DNA from: Lacticaseibacillus suibinensis
Lineage (GTDB): Bacteria > Bacillota > Bacilli > Lactobacillales > Lactobacillaceae
Length of the DNA stretch: 64,000 bases
Direction of reading: 5' to 3'
Assembly (NCBI RefSeq): GCF_003946175.1
Contig: NZ_RHOK01000001.1
Coordinates: 1-64,000, forward strand
In this document: positions 44,672-55,957 of the stretch, in pieces
Layout: each line of letters starts with the position of its first letter
Numbering within the stretch: position 1 is the stretch's first letter
The notes under the pieces: generated by a model
What the model saw: only the letters and a program-made list of their open reading frames with translations
Database searches by the model: none
What the model was told of the DNA's origin: nothing
Program-made: the position numbers and the translations under genes

Positions 44672-44706
44672 AAAAAAACAACCCGCCAGGCCTCAGCCTA
44701 GCGGGT
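44672..44706 (-). terminator. terminator after pyrE
   Basis: Minus strand ACCCGC-TAGGC and GCCTG-GCGGGT around TGAG, then TGTTTTTTT. Ends the pyrimidine operon. Confidence 0.9.
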
Positions 44707-44715
44707 GACTGGATT

Positions 44716-45348
44716 TTAAGCCTGCCAATGCGTTGGATCTGCCCGGAACGCTTGTAGCAGGGTCAACTCCTGATCGTTAATTTGGCCCAAATGTTTGGCA
44801 GTTTCAATCAAGGCCGAATAGTTCGTCAAGGTTGCAAACGGAATTTTCGCGGCGGCGAAGTTGGCGGTGCTGGCCGCCAGTTGATAGCTGAAAATTGCCG
44901 CCACCCCAATGACATCAGCGCCTTCACGCTTGGCAGCGGTAGCGGCTTTCAAAACCGAGCCGCCAGTGCTCAGCAGATCATCAATCAGGACCATTTTTGC
45001 CCCAGCCGGCAACCGACCTTCGATTTGCCGCCCCTGCCCGTGATCCTTGGGTTTGCTCCGAACATAGACCATGGGCAAGTTTAGGCGGTCAGCCACTAGC
45101 GCCGCATGCGGAATGCCAGCGGTGGCCACCCCACCAATCACTGCCACATCAGGAAACTGGGTTTTGATCAGAGCGGCTAAGCCATCAGCAATGCGCGTAC
45201 GCACTGCCGGGTAGCTGATGGTCAGGCGGTTGTCTGTGTAGATGGGACTGTGAATGCCGCTGGCCCAAGTGAACGGTTCATGGGGGCGCAAGGTGACCGC
45301 CCCGATGGTTAACAGGTCTTGGGCAATGATGGTTTCGATTTCAGTCAT
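44716..45348 (-). CDS. pyrE: orotate phosphoribosyltransferase
   Basis: Joins orotate to PRPP to make OMP. 210 aa. PRPP-binding motif MVLIDDLLSTGGS near 122; RSKPKDHGQGRQIEG near 97 is the catalytic loop with the conserved Lys residues. ATG 45348 overlaps the pyrF stop as ATGA and has GGAGC upstream; an in-frame start at 45363 is less likely. Last gene of the operon. Confidence 0.95.
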   Translation of the reverse strand: MTEIETIIAQDLLTIGAVTLRPHEPFTWASGIHSPIYTDNRLTISYPAVRTRIADGLAALIKTQFPDVAVIGGVATAGIPHAALVADRLNLPMVYVRSKPKDHGQGRQIEGRLPAGAKMVLIDDLLSTGGSVLKAATAAKREGADVIGVAAIFSYQLAASTANFAAAKIPFATLTNYSALIETAKHLGQINDQELTLLQAFRADPTHWQA

Positions 45349-46061
45349 TGATGATCGCTCCATTCTGCTTTGATTTGCTGGTACGCCGCGACGGGATCAC
45401 TCGCTTGGGTAATCGGCCGCCCCACGACAATTCCGGAGCTACCGAGCTCCCGAGCCTGCTTTGGCGTCACCACGCGCTTTTGATCCCCCAGTGCGGTGTG
45501 CGCCGGACGAATGCCAGGCGTGATGATGAGAAAATCCGGGGCCGTCACCGCTCTAATCAAAGGCACTTCCTGCGCACTGGCGACTACCCCATCAACCCCG
45601 GCCGCCTGCGCCACCGCCGCCAGGTGTTGCACGGCTTGCGGCAGTGGCGTGATAATCGCCAGCTCATTGCGGAGCATCGTGGGCGTGCTCGACGTTAAGT
45701 GGGTGATGGCCAAGAGCTTGGGGGCTGGGACGGAAGCCGCCGCGGCGCCGGCTAACAGGCCGCGTTTTGCTGCCTGCAGCATGGCACTGCCCCCGGCCGC
45801 GTGCACTGTTGTCAGTTGAATGCCTAACCGGCCGAGCTGGTAAGCCGCTTTTTCCACGGTGTGGGGAATGTCGTGCAGTTTCAGGTCTAAAAAGATGTTC
45901 ACTTCCCGCTGCGCCTGGAGCTTCTTGATGACAGCCGGCCCTTCGCGGTAGAACAGCTCCATGCCGACCTTCACAAACAACGGGATAGCAGGGTCGAACT
46001 CGGCCAGGAAGGCCTGGGTGGTGGCCAGATCTTCGAAATCTAAAGCAATGATGGGCTCCAT
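45345..46061 (-). CDS. pyrF: orotidine 5'-phosphate decarboxylase
   Basis: Makes UMP from OMP. 238 aa. Substrate Asp in ALDFEDL near 7, catalytic Lys-Asp array in IFLDLKLHDIPHTV near 56, and phosphate-binding GIVVGRPITQ near 210. AGGAGGTACC precedes the ATG. Separated from carB by 63 nt with no other gene. Confidence 0.95.
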   Translation of the reverse strand: MEPIIALDFEDLATTQAFLAEFDPAIPLFVKVGMELFYREGPAVIKKLQAQREVNIFLDLKLHDIPHTVEKAAYQLGRLGIQLTTVHAAGGSAMLQAAKRGLLAGAAAASVPAPKLLAITHLTSSTPTMLRNELAIITPLPQAVQHLAAVAQAAGVDGVVASAQEVPLIRAVTAPDFLIITPGIRPAHTALGDQKRVVTPKQARELGSSGIVVGRPITQASDPVAAYQQIKAEWSDHQ

Positions 46062-46124
46062 GGTACCTCCTTGAAAACAATGGAATGAATAGCGATGTGC
46101 CTAGCCCGCCAACCTTCGCTGCCT

Positions 46125-49100
46125 TTACAGTGCTTGCGTGGTGAAGGCTCTTGATTCGAGCACTCTGACAATCGCGCTGGCGGTGTCGAGGCTGGTCATG
46201 AGCGGGACGCCGTGCATGATGGCGGCTTGGCGGATGCGGTAGCCGTCGCTGGTGGTGGCTTTGTCTTGGCTGGTCGTGTTGATGACCACTTGTAATTTGT
46301 GATCGGCGATGGCGTCTAAAATGGCGTCTTCCCCGCTTTCGCCCAGTTTGGTGATGACCGAGGCGCGGACACCAGCTTCCTTCAGCGCTTGCGCCGTGCC
46401 GGCGGTGGCAACGATTTGATAGCCGACTTCGCGGAAGCGCTTGGCTAAGGCCACTGCTTCTGGCTTGTCGGCGTCAGCGACGGTGAACAATGCAGTGCCA
46501 AAGGCTGGCAGATGCGTGTGGCTGGCTTCAAAGGCTTTGTACAAGGCCTTTTCGACGGTGGTGTCAGAACCCATGACTTCGCCAGTGGATTTCATTTCGG
46601 GTCCTAGCATGCTATCGACATCATTGAGTTTGCTGAAGCTGAAGACTGGTGCTTTGACATGCACGCCTGGTCGGTTCGGCAAGACGCCGGTGGTGAAGCC
46701 CAGGTCCTTGAGGCGCAGGCCCAAAATGGCTTGGGTGGCGACTTGCGCCATCGCCACGCCGGTGACCTTGCTCAAAAACGGGACGGTGCGGCTGGCCCGC
46801 GGGTTGACTTCGATGACATAAACCGTGCCTTCATGCACAATGAATTGGATATTCATGATGCCAATGCAATGTAAGGCATGGGCGAGTTTAATCGTCGCCG
46901 CCTCGATTTGCTGGCAAATGTCCTCACTGAAGTCTTGCGGCGGATAAACCGCCATTGAGTCGCCGCTATGCACGCCGGCGCGCTCAATATGTTCCATGAT
47001 GCCCGGGATGACGACGGTTTCGCCATCGGTAATGGCATCGACTTCACATTCTGTTCCCACCAGGTATTGGTCGATCAGCACCGGATGGTCATTAGAAACC
47101 GACACCGCCCGGTCGATGTAATCGGCCAACTCGGCGGAAGAATGCACGATTTCCATCGCCCGGCCGCCTAACACGTAGCTAGGCCGCACCAATACGGGAT
47201 AACCAATTTTCTCGCCGATGGCAATCGCTTCGTCCTTGGCAGTGGCGGTGTCGCCAACAGGTTGCGGGATGCCAAGCTTGGTGATGATTTCATCGAAGCG
47301 GTCCCGGTCTTCGGCGGCGTCGAGATCTTCTAGGCTGGTGCCAAGGATTTTCACGCCGTGCGCCGCCAGTGGGGCCGCTAGGTTAATGGCGGTTTGGCCG
47401 CCGAACTGCACGATGACGCCTTTGGGTTGCTCTAGGTCGATGACATTCAGAACGTCTTCAATGGTGAGTGGTTCAAAGTACAGCTTGTCGGAAATCGAAA
47501 AGTCGGTGGAGACGGTTTCTGGGTTGGAGTTCATGATGATGGCTTCGTAACCCGCTTTTTGAATGGCCTTAACACTGTGCACGGTGGCGTAGTCGAATTC
47601 CACCCCTTGCCCAATCCGAATGGGGCCGGAACCTAAGACCAGCACGCTTTCGCGGTCATCGCGGTGGCTTTCATTCTCCTGCTCGTAAGTGCTGTAAAAG
47701 TACGGCGTGCTGGAGGCAAATTCTCCGGCGCAGGTGTCGACCATTTTGTACACGGGGATGAGTCCCAAGGCGCGGCGGTGGTCGCGAATGGTGTCCATCG
47801 TGGTATGCCACAGACTGGCGATTTCTTCATCAGCGAACCCGTTGCGTTTAGCGACAGCGAGCAGGTCATCATCATTCGGCTGCGCCTTGAGCTGATCTTC
47901 GAGTTCAACAATGTGTTTCAGCTTATCGAGGAAGAATAAATTGATGCTGGAGAGTTCGTGCAGTTCTTGAATGGTGAACTGGCGGCGAATGGCCTCCGCC
48001 AGGTAAAACAGGCGCATGTCGTTCGGGGTGACGATTTTGGCCGTTAAGGCTTCGTCGCTCATCTTAGCAGCTTCCGGCAGGCACAGGTGCACTGCCCCCA
48101 CTTCGAGACCGCGCACGGCTTTAAGCAGCGATTCTTCAATCGTGCGCCCGATGGCCATCACTTCACCGGTCGCCTTCATTTGGGTGCCGAGGGTGCGGTC
48201 GCCATTTTCAAATTTATCAAATGGGAACCGCGGAATTTTCGCGACGACGTAATCCAGCATCGGTTCGAATTCGGCAAAGGTCGCGTCGGTAATTGGGTTT
48301 TTGATTTCATCCAGGGTCAAGCCCACCGCGATTTTAGCTGCCATTTTGGCAATCGGATAACCGGTGGCTTTGGAAGCCAAGGCGGAGGAACGTGACACCC
48401 GCGGATTAACTTCAATCACATAGTAGTTGAACGAATTCGGATCTAACGCCAGCTGCACGTTGCAGCCACCTTCGATTTTCAAGGCGCGGATGATTTTCAG
48501 TGAAGCATCCCGCAGCATCTGCACTTCCTTGTCGGTTAAGGTTTGCACCGGGGCAAACACCACCGAGTCGCCGGTGTGCACGCCTACCGGGTCGAAGTTT
48601 TCCATGTTGCAGACGACGATGGCATTATCAGCGGCGTCGCGCATCACTTCAAACTCGATTTCCTTGTAGCCGGCAATCGAGCGTTCCACCAAGACCTGAG
48701 TCACTGGACTGAGGGCCAAGCCGTTTTCGGTGATGTCGCGCAATTCGGTTTCATTTTTGGCAATGCCGCCGCCAGTGCCACCCATGGTGAAGGCAGGTCG
48801 AATGATGACCGGATAGCCAATGGTTTCAGTGAAGGCTTTGGCTTCTTCAAAGGTGTGGGCAATCGCGGATTCCGGAATCGGCTGGTTCAGTTTTTGCATC
48901 AGGTTCTTGAACAATTCGCGGTCTTCCGCCTGGTCAATGGCCGAAAGTTTGGTGCCGAGCAGCTCGATGTTGAGCTCGTCTAAGATGCCTGAGTTCGCCA
49001 GCTCCATCGCTAGGTTCAAGCCAATTTGACCGCCGATGGTCGGCAAAATCGCATCAGGCAGTTCCTTGCGCAGGATTTGGCTGACAAATTCTGACGTCAG

Positions 49101-49304
49101 CGGCTCGATGTAGACCTTATCGGCGATTTCTTTGTCGGTCATGATGGTGGCTGGGTTGGAGTTCACCAGCACCACTTCATAGCCTTCTTCCCGCAGCGCC
49201 AGGCAGGCCTGCGTGCCGGAATAGTCGAATTCGGCGGCTTGACCGATGATGATTGGGCCGCTGCCGATGACTAGAATTTTGTGAATATCGTCGCGTTTAG
49301 GCAT
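46125..49304 (-). CDS. carB: carbamoyl-phosphate synthase, large subunit
   Basis: Makes carbamoyl phosphate from bicarbonate, ATP and ammonia delivered by CarA. 1059 aa: two homologous ATP-grasp halves (about 1-400 and 545-935), an oligomerisation domain between, and a C-terminal MGS-like domain (from about 935) where UMP and other effectors bind. Both [17 protein letters not shown] at the start and [15 protein letters not shown] near 555 are present. Overlaps carA by 8 nt. Confidence 0.97.
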   Translation of the reverse strand: MPKRDDIHKILVIGSGPIIIGQAAEFDYSGTQACLALREEGYEVVLVNSNPATIMTDKEIADKVYIEPLTSEFVSQILRKELPDAILPTIGGQIGLNLAMELANSGILDELNIELLGTKLSAIDQAEDRELFKNLMQKLNQPIPESAIAHTFEEAKAFTETIGYPVIIRPAFTMGGTGGGIAKNETELRDITENGLALSPVTQVLVERSIAGYKEIEFEVMRDAADNAIVVCNMENFDPVGVHTGDSVVFAPVQTLTDKEVQMLRDASLKIIRALKIEGGCNVQLALDPNSFNYYVIEVNPRVSRSSALASKATGYPIAKMAAKIAVGLTLDEIKNPITDATFAEFEPMLDYVVAKIPRFPFDKFENGDRTLGTQMKATGEVMAIGRTIEESLLKAVRGLEVGAVHLCLPEAAKMSDEALTAKIVTPNDMRLFYLAEAIRRQFTIQELHELSSINLFFLDKLKHIVELEDQLKAQPNDDDLLAVAKRNGFADEEIASLWHTTMDTIRDHRRALGLIPVYKMVDTCAGEFASSTPYFYSTYEQENESHRDDRESVLVLGSGPIRIGQGVEFDYATVHSVKAIQKAGYEAIIMNSNPETVSTDFSISDKLYFEPLTIEDVLNVIDLEQPKGVIVQFGGQTAINLAAPLAAHGVKILGTSLEDLDAAEDRDRFDEIITKLGIPQPVGDTATAKDEAIAIGEKIGYPVLVRPSYVLGGRAMEIVHSSAELADYIDRAVSVSNDHPVLIDQYLVGTECEVDAITDGETVVIPGIMEHIERAGVHSGDSMAVYPPQDFSEDICQQIEAATIKLAHALHCIGIMNIQFIVHEGTVYVIEVNPRASRTVPFLSKVTGVAMAQVATQAILGLRLKDLGFTTGVLPNRPGVHVKAPVFSFSKLNDVDSMLGPEMKSTGEVMGSDTTVEKALYKAFEASHTHLPAFGTALFTVADADKPEAVALAKRFREVGYQIVATAGTAQALKEAGVRASVITKLGESGEDAILDAIADHKLQVVINTTSQDKATTSDGYRIRQAAIMHGVPLMTSLDTASAIVRVLESRAFTTQAL

Positions 49305-50385
49305 GAGCTACTCCTTTACTGGCCGAAAAGGCATCCATCATTTCCATAAACTCATCAAACAAGTGGTCGGCGTCATGGGGACCCGGCGCCGCATCTGGAT
49401 GAAACTGCACCGAAAAGGCTGGGTACAGCCGGTGGCGCAAGCCTTCGACAGTGTGATCGTTGATTTCTTCGTGGGTGACCAGCAGTTGATCCGGGTCGAT
49501 GCTTGCGGGATCGACGGCATAGCCATGGTTCTGGCTGGTGAAGTCGATGCGGCCAGTCGCAATTTCCCGCACCGGATGGTTGAAACCGCGGTGGCCGTAC
49601 TTCATTTTGAAGGTGTCGGCGCCATTGGCTAAAGCAAACAGCTGATGGCCAAGGCAAATGCCAAACATTGGGATGTGTCCTTCCACCCCTCTGATCATAT
49701 CGAGGGCAAAAGGCACGTCTTTCGGATCACCAGGGCCGTTCGTCAGCATGACCCCATCTGGGTTAAGGGTCAAGATTTCGGCTGCCGTAGTGGTTGGCGG
49801 CATGATGGTGATGTTGCACTGGCGCTTGGCGAGCTCGCGCAGGATGCTATGCTTGAGGCCAAAGTCCACCACCACAATGTTCTTGCCGGTGCCAGGCGCC
49901 GGATAAGCCTGGGTGGTCGCAACTTGCTGGACCTGGTTTTTCGGTAGCACCAACGCGCGCAGCTGATCAAAGGCGTGATCATCAGCAGCGTCGACGATGC
50001 TGGCTTTCATCGTGCCGGCTTCCCGCAGGCGCTTGGTTAAGGCGCGGGTGTCAATGCCAGAGATGCCAGGGATGTGTTTGCGCTTCAAAAATTCATCCAA
50101 GGTCATTTGGGCGCGCCAGTTGCCGACCACCCGGGCCGTTTCCCGCACCACCACCCCTTTGGTCGTGGGGTTGATGCTTTCGTAGTCGTCCCGGTTGATG
50201 CCGGCGTTACCAATCAAAGGATACGTAAAGGCAATGATTTGACCGTTGTAGCTTTGGTCGGTGATGGTTTCCTGGTAGCCGCTCATGCCAGTGTTAAAGA
50301 CGATTTCGCCAGTGGTGACGGTTTCGGCGCCAAAGCCTTCCCCCTCAAACACACTGCCGTCTTCCAAAATCAGATAGCGTTTCAA
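49297..50385 (-). CDS. carA: carbamoyl-phosphate synthase, small subunit (glutaminase)
   Basis: Releases ammonia from glutamine for CarB. 362 aa. N-terminal domain starting [17 protein letters not shown]-terminal class I glutamine amidotransferase with nucleophilic Cys in [13 protein letters not shown] near 243, and the His/Glu of [12 protein letters not shown] near 328. Its start overlaps the pyrC stop by 4 nt. Confidence 0.96.
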   Translation of the reverse strand: MKRYLILEDGSVFEGEGFGAETVTTGEIVFNTGMSGYQETITDQSYNGQIIAFTYPLIGNAGINRDDYESINPTTKGVVVRETARVVGNWRAQMTLDEFLKRKHIPGISGIDTRALTKRLREAGTMKASIVDAADDHAFDQLRALVLPKNQVQQVATTQAYPAPGTGKNIVVVDFGLKHSILRELAKRQCNITIMPPTTTAAEILTLNPDGVMLTNGPGDPKDVPFALDMIRGVEGHIPMFGICLGHQLFALANGADTFKMKYGHRGFNHPVREIATGRIDFTSQNHGYAVDPASIDPDQLLVTHEEINDHTVEGLRHRLYPAFSVQFHPDAAPGPHDADHLFDEFMEMMDAFSASKGVAHA

Positions 50386-51659
50386 AGCTTCTCCTCCTCA
50401 TAGGCAATCTCGCCGCCAGCAATCGTCGTGATCACCTTGCCAAATACCTGGCGCCCGATGAACGGACTGTTCTTGCCTTTAGAGTACCAAGTGTTGGCGT
50501 CAATGGTGAAGGGCGTGTCTAGATCCACTAGTGTCAAATCCGCCGGCTGGCCGATGCCGATGGTGCCGGCATTGAGCCCAAATGCGTTGGCGGGGTTGGT
50601 GCTCATCCAGTTCAGCAGCTGATTCAAGGTGAACTTGCCGCTGCGCACGAAGCTCGTGTACAGCAGGCTGAAGGCGGTTTCGCTGCCCACAATCCCAAAG
50701 GCCGCAGACTTGAAGTCGCCGGCCTTGTCTTCAGCTGTGTGCGGGGCGTGGTCAGTGGCAATCATATCCAATGTGCCATCCGCAAGACCATCAATCAGCG
50801 CCAGCCGATCCATTTCGGCTCGGAGCGGCGGGTTCATTTTGTAATTCGGGTCGTTGGCTGGGATGTGTTCGTAGTCCAGCAGCAAATGGTGCGGCGTGAC
50901 TTCGGCCGTCACATGCACCCCGCGCGCTTTGGCATCGCGGATCAACTCAACGCTTTGCTTGGTAGAGACATGGCAAGCGTGGTAATGCACCCCGGTGGCT
51001 TCCGCCAAGGTCAAATCGCGAGCCAACTGGGCAGATTCGCTGACGTGATTGATGCCAGGCAGGTTAAAGGCCTGGGCCTTCGAGCCGGTGCTGATCACCC
51101 CGCCGGCCATCAAGCCGGTGTCTTCGATGTGGGCCACAATCGGCGCGTTGACCGCGGCGGCGCCTTGCATGGCATGATACATCGTGGCGGCGTCTTGAAT
51201 GCCCACCCCATCATTGGAAAAGCCCAGCGCGCCGGCTGTTTTCATGGCGGCATAATCGGTCAGCTCATTGGAATGCAGGCCGCTGGTAATGGCGGCAAAC
51301 TGCTCAACATGGATCTTGGCGTCGCTGTGATTTTTGGCCACTAGGCGCTTTAAAGCCGCCACGTTATCTGGCACGGGGTTGAGATTCGGCATTGCCACTA
51401 CGGTAGTAAAGCCGCCGTGCGCCGCTGCGGCTGAGCCGGTTTTGATGGTTTCTTTTTGCTCAAAGCCCGGTTCGCGGAAGTGCACATGCACATCGACTAA
51501 CCCAGGAATGACCGCTTTACCTGCCGCATCGATAATGGTGGCCTCCGCTGGCGCGAATAAATGGCGGCCGAGGGCAGTGACTTGCCCGTCTTCAATCAGG
51601 ATGTCGCCGGTGAAGGCTTGCGGCCCTTTGACTGCGGCGTTTCTAATCAGAATATTCAT
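50382..51659 (-). CDS. pyrC: dihydroorotase
   Basis: Cyclises carbamoyl aspartate to dihydroorotate. 425 aa, class I. Metal ligands in [10 protein letters not shown] near 58; later His in HYHACHVST near 228; Asp in [12 protein letters not shown] near 302. ATG 51659 has AGGAGG 5 nt upstream. Inside the pyr operon, 14 nt after pyrB. Confidence 0.96.
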   Translation of the reverse strand: MNILIRNAAVKGPQAFTGDILIEDGQVTALGRHLFAPAEATIIDAAGKAVIPGLVDVHVHFREPGFEQKETIKTGSAAAAHGGFTTVVAMPNLNPVPDNVAALKRLVAKNHSDAKIHVEQFAAITSGLHSNELTDYAAMKTAGALGFSNDGVGIQDAATMYHAMQGAAAVNAPIVAHIEDTGLMAGGVISTGSKAQAFNLPGINHVSESAQLARDLTLAEATGVHYHACHVSTKQSVELIRDAKARGVHVTAEVTPHHLLLDYEHIPANDPNYKMNPPLRAEMDRLALIDGLADGTLDMIATDHAPHTAEDKAGDFKSAAFGIVGSETAFSLLYTSFVRSGKFTLNQLLNWMSTNPANAFGLNAGTIGIGQPADLTLVDLDTPFTIDANTWYSKGKNSPFIGRQVFGKVITTIAGGEIAYEEEKL

Positions 51660-51673
51660 GGTTGCCTCCTCAG

Positions 51674-52579
51674 CTAATGGGGTTGGCACACGGCCTCAAG
51701 CATGGCCATGCGCATAAACACGCCGTTGTGCATTTGCTTAAAAATCCGCGAGCGGCTGGCTTCGACCAAATCACTTTGGATCTCTACCCCGCGGTTGACC
51801 GGGGCGGGATGCATGATGATGGCGGTGGGTTTCATGCTATCGTAAATGGCTTGGGTGACGCCAAAGCGTTCATGGTAAGTTTCAGCCGAGAATTCGCTGC
51901 GTTCGGCGGCGCTGAGACGTTCGAGCTGCACCCGCAGCAGCATGAGCACATCGACCTGCTTGGCCAGTTCAGCTAATGGCACATATGGCCCAAATTCGGC
52001 AAAATCGGCGTTGTACCAAGCGCGCGGCCCAGAGAAGCTGACCTTGGCGCCGAGCTGCGTCAGCATCGCCATATCGCTGCGGGCGACGCGCGAATGCGCC
52101 AAATCGCCAACGATGCCGACTTTTAGGCCTTCGAAGTGACCGAATTCTTCCTTGATGGTCATCAGATCCAGCATCATTTGCGAAGGATGCTGACCGGCCC
52201 CGTCGCCGGCGTTCACAATGTGCAGCGGGATGTGGTCCGCCATGAGCGGTTCATAGTAATCATCTGCTGGATGGCGAATCACGGCGACTTGCACCCCGAT
52301 GGCAGCCAGCGTGCGCAAGGTGTCGCCTAAGGTTTCGCCTTTGGTGGTGGAGCTTTGACTGGGGTTGAACGGTAGCACCGTCATGCCCAGTTTACGCTCG
52401 GCCATTTCAAAGCTGGTATGCGTGCGGGTGCTATTTTCAAAGAATAAGTTGGCCGCGTAGTAAGGCAAGTCAAGTTGCGGCTTGGCGCCGGCCTTGAAGG
52501 CTTCAGCGCGGGCAATCAAACTTTCAGCAAAGTCTGGATCGACTTGCGTTGCTGAGACAAAATGCTCAATGTTTTTCAA
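51674..52579 (-). CDS. pyrB: aspartate carbamoyltransferase, catalytic subunit
   Basis: Condenses carbamoyl phosphate and aspartate. 301 aa. Carbamoyl-phosphate motif [13 protein letters not shown] near 43 and [12 protein letters not shown] near 128 are clear. TTG 52579 is chosen as start: GAGGAGG lies 9 nt upstream and the family N-terminus (KNIEHFVSA) begins there; an ATG at 52597 would overlap that ribosome site. Overlaps the end of pyrP. No regulatory pyrI follows, as usual in Bacilli. Confidence 0.94.
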   Translation of the reverse strand: MKNIEHFVSATQVDPDFAESLIARAEAFKAGAKPQLDLPYYAANLFFENSTRTHTSFEMAERKLGMTVLPFNPSQSSTTKGETLGDTLRTLAAIGVQVAVIRHPADDYYEPLMADHIPLHIVNAGDGAGQHPSQMMLDLMTIKEEFGHFEGLKVGIVGDLAHSRVARSDMAMLTQLGAKVSFSGPRAWYNADFAEFGPYVPLAELAKQVDVLMLLRVQLERLSAAERSEFSAETYHERFGVTQAIYDSMKPTAIIMHPAPVNRGVEIQSDLVEASRSRIFKQMHNGVFMRMAMLEAVCQPH

Positions 52580-53873
52580 TTGCCGGTTCCTCCTCATTTG
52601 CTGCGCGTTGTGGCAGCACAAAGTTCAGGAAAATGCCAATCACGGTGGCTAAGGCGATGCCGCTGAACATGAAGCTGCCCAGCTGTAAGGTGGTGCCGCC
52701 AATCCCAATGACCAAAATGGTCGAACCAATCATCAAGTTGCGCTTTAAGCCGAAATCAATTTTGTTATCGATCAGCACCTTCAGCCCGTTGGAGGCAATG
52801 ACCCCGAAGAGCAAGAAGGAAATCCCGCCGATGACCGGACTGGGAATGGTGCGAATGAGCGCTGACAGCTTGCCGATAAAGGCGAAGAGCACCGCAAACC
52901 CGGCCGCCCCGCCGATCACCCACACGCTGTGGACTTTGGTCATGGCCATGACGCCGATGTTTTCGCCGTAGGAAGTGACTGGCGGGCCACCGACGAAGCC
53001 GGCAATAATGGAAGCCGTCCCGTCCCCAGCCAAGGTGTGGTTCAGGCCAGGATCTTTGAAGAAGTTGCGGTGCGTCATTTCATCCAGCACCATGATGTGG
53101 CCCATGTGCTCCGTCATGGTGACAAAGGCGATCGGCGCCATGCTTAAAATGGCGTCTAAGTATAAGTGCGGCTGGTAGGTCAAAAATGGGATTTGGAAGG
53201 CTGGCAGTGAGAACCATTTGGCCTGCATCACCGGCGTAAAGTCGACAATCCCCATCAACAACGCCAGAATGTAGCCGGTAATCAGGCCCAGCAAAATGGG
53301 CAACAAGCTGATGAATTTCTTTAAGTACATGTTGTAAATGATGGTCGCGGCCAAGGTGGCAATTGCGACGATAAAGTAGCGGATATCATACACACTCTTG
53401 GTGGCAGAAATCGTGCGCATCGTGGCGTCGGTTGCCGCAGTGCCGGCTAGGCTCAGCCCAATGACCATGACGATCGGCCCCACCACGATGGGCGGTAAGG
53501 CTTTGTCGATCCAAGCGGAGCCGGCAAAGTTCACAATCAAAGCCACCACCAGGTAGACGCAGCCCACCGCGATGGTCCCTTGGGCAATGGCCGGGTAACC
53601 GGCGCCTTTCATCAAGGCCTGCATCACCACGATGAAGGAGAAACTCGAGCCCATGTAAGCGGGAATTTTACCGCGGGTGATGAGAATGTACAAAAGCGTC
53701 CCGACCCCGCTGGAGAATAAGGCAATGCTGGGATCCAAGCCAACCAGAATGGGTACCAGGACCGTGGAGCCAAACATGGCGAACAAGTGCTGAATGGATA
53801 AGCCCAGCCATTGGCCGAACTTGGGTTTATCGTGGATATCTAAAATCGCGTCATCATCATGATATGCTTTCAT
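52566..53873 (-). CDS. pyrP: uracil:proton symporter (uracil permease)
   Basis: Imports uracil. 435 aa, about 12-14 membrane helices of the NCS2 family. Signals: [18 protein letters not shown] near 22, [20 protein letters not shown] near 240 with the conserved Glu/His helix, and [23 protein letters not shown]-like stretch near 270 carrying the NCS2 signature. ATG 53873 is directly after the pyrR stop with GGAGG upstream. The open frame extends into pyrR but that part is out of its real frame. Confidence 0.94.
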   Translation of the reverse strand: MKAYHDDDAILDIHDKPKFGQWLGLSIQHLFAMFGSTVLVPILVGLDPSIALFSSGVGTLLYILITRGKIPAYMGSSFSFIVVMQALMKGAGYPAIAQGTIAVGCVYLVVALIVNFAGSAWIDKALPPIVVGPIVMVIGLSLAGTAATDATMRTISATKSVYDIRYFIVAIATLAATIIYNMYLKKFISLLPILLGLITGYILALLMGIVDFTPVMQAKWFSLPAFQIPFLTYQPHLYLDAILSMAPIAFVTMTEHMGHIMVLDEMTHRNFFKDPGLNHTLAGDGTASIIAGFVGGPPVTSYGENIGVMAMTKVHSVWVIGGAAGFAVLFAFIGKLSALIRTIPSPVIGGISFLLFGVIASNGLKVLIDNKIDFGLKRNLMIGSTILVIGIGGTTLQLGSFMFSGIALATVIGIFLNFVLPQRAANEEEPAIEKH

Positions 53874-53874
53874 G

Positions 53875-54435
<561 letters not shown>

Positions 54436-54445
54436 TCATGTGACC

Positions 54446-54571
54446 AAAAAAGCCGCCTCCTATATCCAGTTTGGGTATAGAAGGCGGCCTATGCGAACCT
54501 ATCGTCTGCCGCAGCAGACACGTGACCTTCCAAGCCTCTCTGGACTTAGTTAAAGGTGCTCTTATTAAGTT
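54446..54571 (-). promoter_or_regulatory. PyrR-dependent transcription attenuator (pyr operon leader)
   Basis: On the minus strand the leader carries AGTCCAGAGAGGCTTGGAAG (54546-54527), the conserved PyrR-binding loop, then a CGTCTGC/GCAGACG-like stem, then a terminator GCCGCCTTCTATAC... paired with ...TATAGGAGGCGGC and T6 (54488-54446). With UMP-bound PyrR the binding loop is stabilised and the terminator forms; otherwise an antiterminator lets transcription into pyrR. Mechanism is known for the family; elements are seen here. Confidence 0.92.
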
Positions 54572-54577
54572 ACCGTT

Positions 54578-54606
54578 AGTCTAGCGAACCCGCCGCGTCT
54601 TGTCAA
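54578..54606 (-). promoter_or_regulatory. pyr operon promoter inside the 3' end of the RluD-type gene
   Basis: Consensus TTGACA, 17-nt spacer, TAGACT on the minus strand, overlapping the last codons and stop of the pseudouridine synthase gene, with a start point about 25 nt before the PyrR loop. Confidence 0.8.
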
Positions 54607-55453
54607 TGCCTGCCCGCAAATCCGCCAAAGTTTCTTGAAATAGCGCGGGTGGTTCGGCGGTGAAGGTCAGGTGCTTGCCTGACGTTGGGTGCTCAAAGCC
54701 CAGCAGCCGCGCATGCAGAAACTGACCGGCGTTGGGCAACGTCACCCGCGGGCCGTACAAGGGATCGCCGGCCAAGGGATGATGTAGCGCCGCCATATGC
54801 ACTCTAATTTGATGGGTACGGCCGGTTTCCAGCACACATTTGACCAAGGCGTAATGGTCGAATTGTTCCAGCACCGTGTAATGGGTCACTGCCCGCCGCC
54901 CGCCTTCGACAATGGCTTGGCGCTTGCGATCTTTCGGATCTCGCGCGAGCGGCGCATCCACCGTGCCACTGGCCGCCTTGAAACGGCCATGCACAATCGC
55001 CCAGTATTCGCGCTGGGTGGTTTTGGCCTTCAGTTGGGCGGACAAGCTTAGCATCGCAGTTTGCATTTTGGCGACCATCAGAAGGCCACTGGTATCTTTG
55101 TCGATGCGATGCACAATGCCCGGCCGCAGCACGTCATTGATGCCGGCAAAAGTGGTGTGCGCAAGCAAGCCGTTCACCAGCGTGCCATCAGGATGCCCCG
55201 GCGCCGGATGCACCACCATGCCCTGCGGCTTGTTGACGACAATCACCTGGTCGTCTTCGTACACAATATCCAGTGGCATCGGTTCCGGTTTAGCTTCCAG
55301 CGGCGCTGGCGCTGGCGGGTCAAGGCGGATCTGGTCACCGGGTTGGACTTTTTCCTTGCCTTTAGCGGCTTTGCCATTAAGTTGAACCAGGCCAGCTGCG
55401 AGCCATTTTTGCACCTGCGAGCGGGTAAAATCCGGATATTGGTCGGCAATCAC
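54581..55453 (-). CDS. rluD: RluD-family 23S rRNA pseudouridine synthase
   Basis: Converts specific uridines in 23S rRNA to pseudouridine. At least 290 aa. An S4 RNA-binding domain (about 1-60) is followed by the catalytic domain with HRIDKDTSGLLMVAK near 115 (nucleophilic Asp) and RTHQIRVHMAALHHPLAGD near 212. The GTG at 55453 is the first standard start, but coding similarity clearly continues upstream (FTISTQSGRLDK in frame up to about 55489), right behind an AAAGGAG site within lspA where no ATG, GTG or TTG lies in frame. The true start is therefore uncertain. Gene pair lspA-rluD is common in Firmicutes. Confidence 0.9.
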   Translation of the reverse strand: MIADQYPDFTRSQVQKWLAAGLVQLNGKAAKGKEKVQPGDQIRLDPPAPAPLEAKPEPMPLDIVYEDDQVIVVNKPQGMVVHPAPGHPDGTLVNGLLAHTTFAGINDVLRPGIVHRIDKDTSGLLMVAKMQTAMLSLSAQLKAKTTQREYWAIVHGRFKAASGTVDAPLARDPKDRKRQAIVEGGRRAVTHYTVLEQFDHYALVKCVLETGRTHQIRVHMAALHHPLAGDPLYGPRVTLPNAGQFLHARLLGFEHPTSGKHLTFTAEPPALFQETLADLRAGIDKTRRVR

Positions 55454-55491
55454 CTTATCCAGCCGGCCGCTTTGGGTGCTGATTGTGAAGG

Positions 55492-55947
55492 CTAACGTGA
55501 CGGGTGCTCCTTTCCGTCCATGAACAGCAAATAAATCACCACGATGATGACGCCGATGGTCAAGCAGGCATCTGCCACGTTGAAAATGGCAAAATTCATA
55601 AAGGTGGTTTCAAACATGTCAGTGACCGCGCCAAACCGCAACCGATCGATAAAGTTGCCTAAGGTGCCGGCCAAAATCAGCACCAAGCCAGCTTTGTAGA
55701 AGCGGCTGTGCTTGGCATCGCGCCAGAGCCAAGCCACGACGACCAAGGAAATCACCGTGATCAAATAGAAGAACCATTGCTGCCCTCGCAGCATGGAAAA
55801 GGCGGCACCATCATTTTGCAAATGGGTCAAAGCCAGCCCAGGTAAAAACGCCACGGTTTCCCCGACGGCAATGTGGGCCACGACCCAGGCCTTCACCACC
55901 TGATCCAGCGCTACCAGTAGCGCCACCACAATCATTGGAACAATCAC
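55492..55947 (-). CDS. lspA: lipoprotein signal peptidase (signal peptidase II)
   Basis: Membrane aspartyl protease that cleaves prolipoprotein signal peptides before the lipidated Cys. 151 aa, four hydrophobic segments. Catalytic Asp regions GTLGNFIDRLRFGAVTDMF near 95 and FNVADACLTIG near 122; LTHLQNDGAAFS near 40 is conserved. GTG start at 55947 is 6 nt after AGGAGG. It follows fhs by 10 nt. Confidence 0.95.
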   Translation of the reverse strand: MIVPMIVVALLVALDQVVKAWVVAHIAVGETVAFLPGLALTHLQNDGAAFSMLRGQQWFFYLITVISLVVVAWLWRDAKHSRFYKAGLVLILAGTLGNFIDRLRFGAVTDMFETTFMNFAIFNVADACLTIGVIIVVIYLLFMDGKEHPSR

Positions 55948-55957
55948 ATTGAACCTC

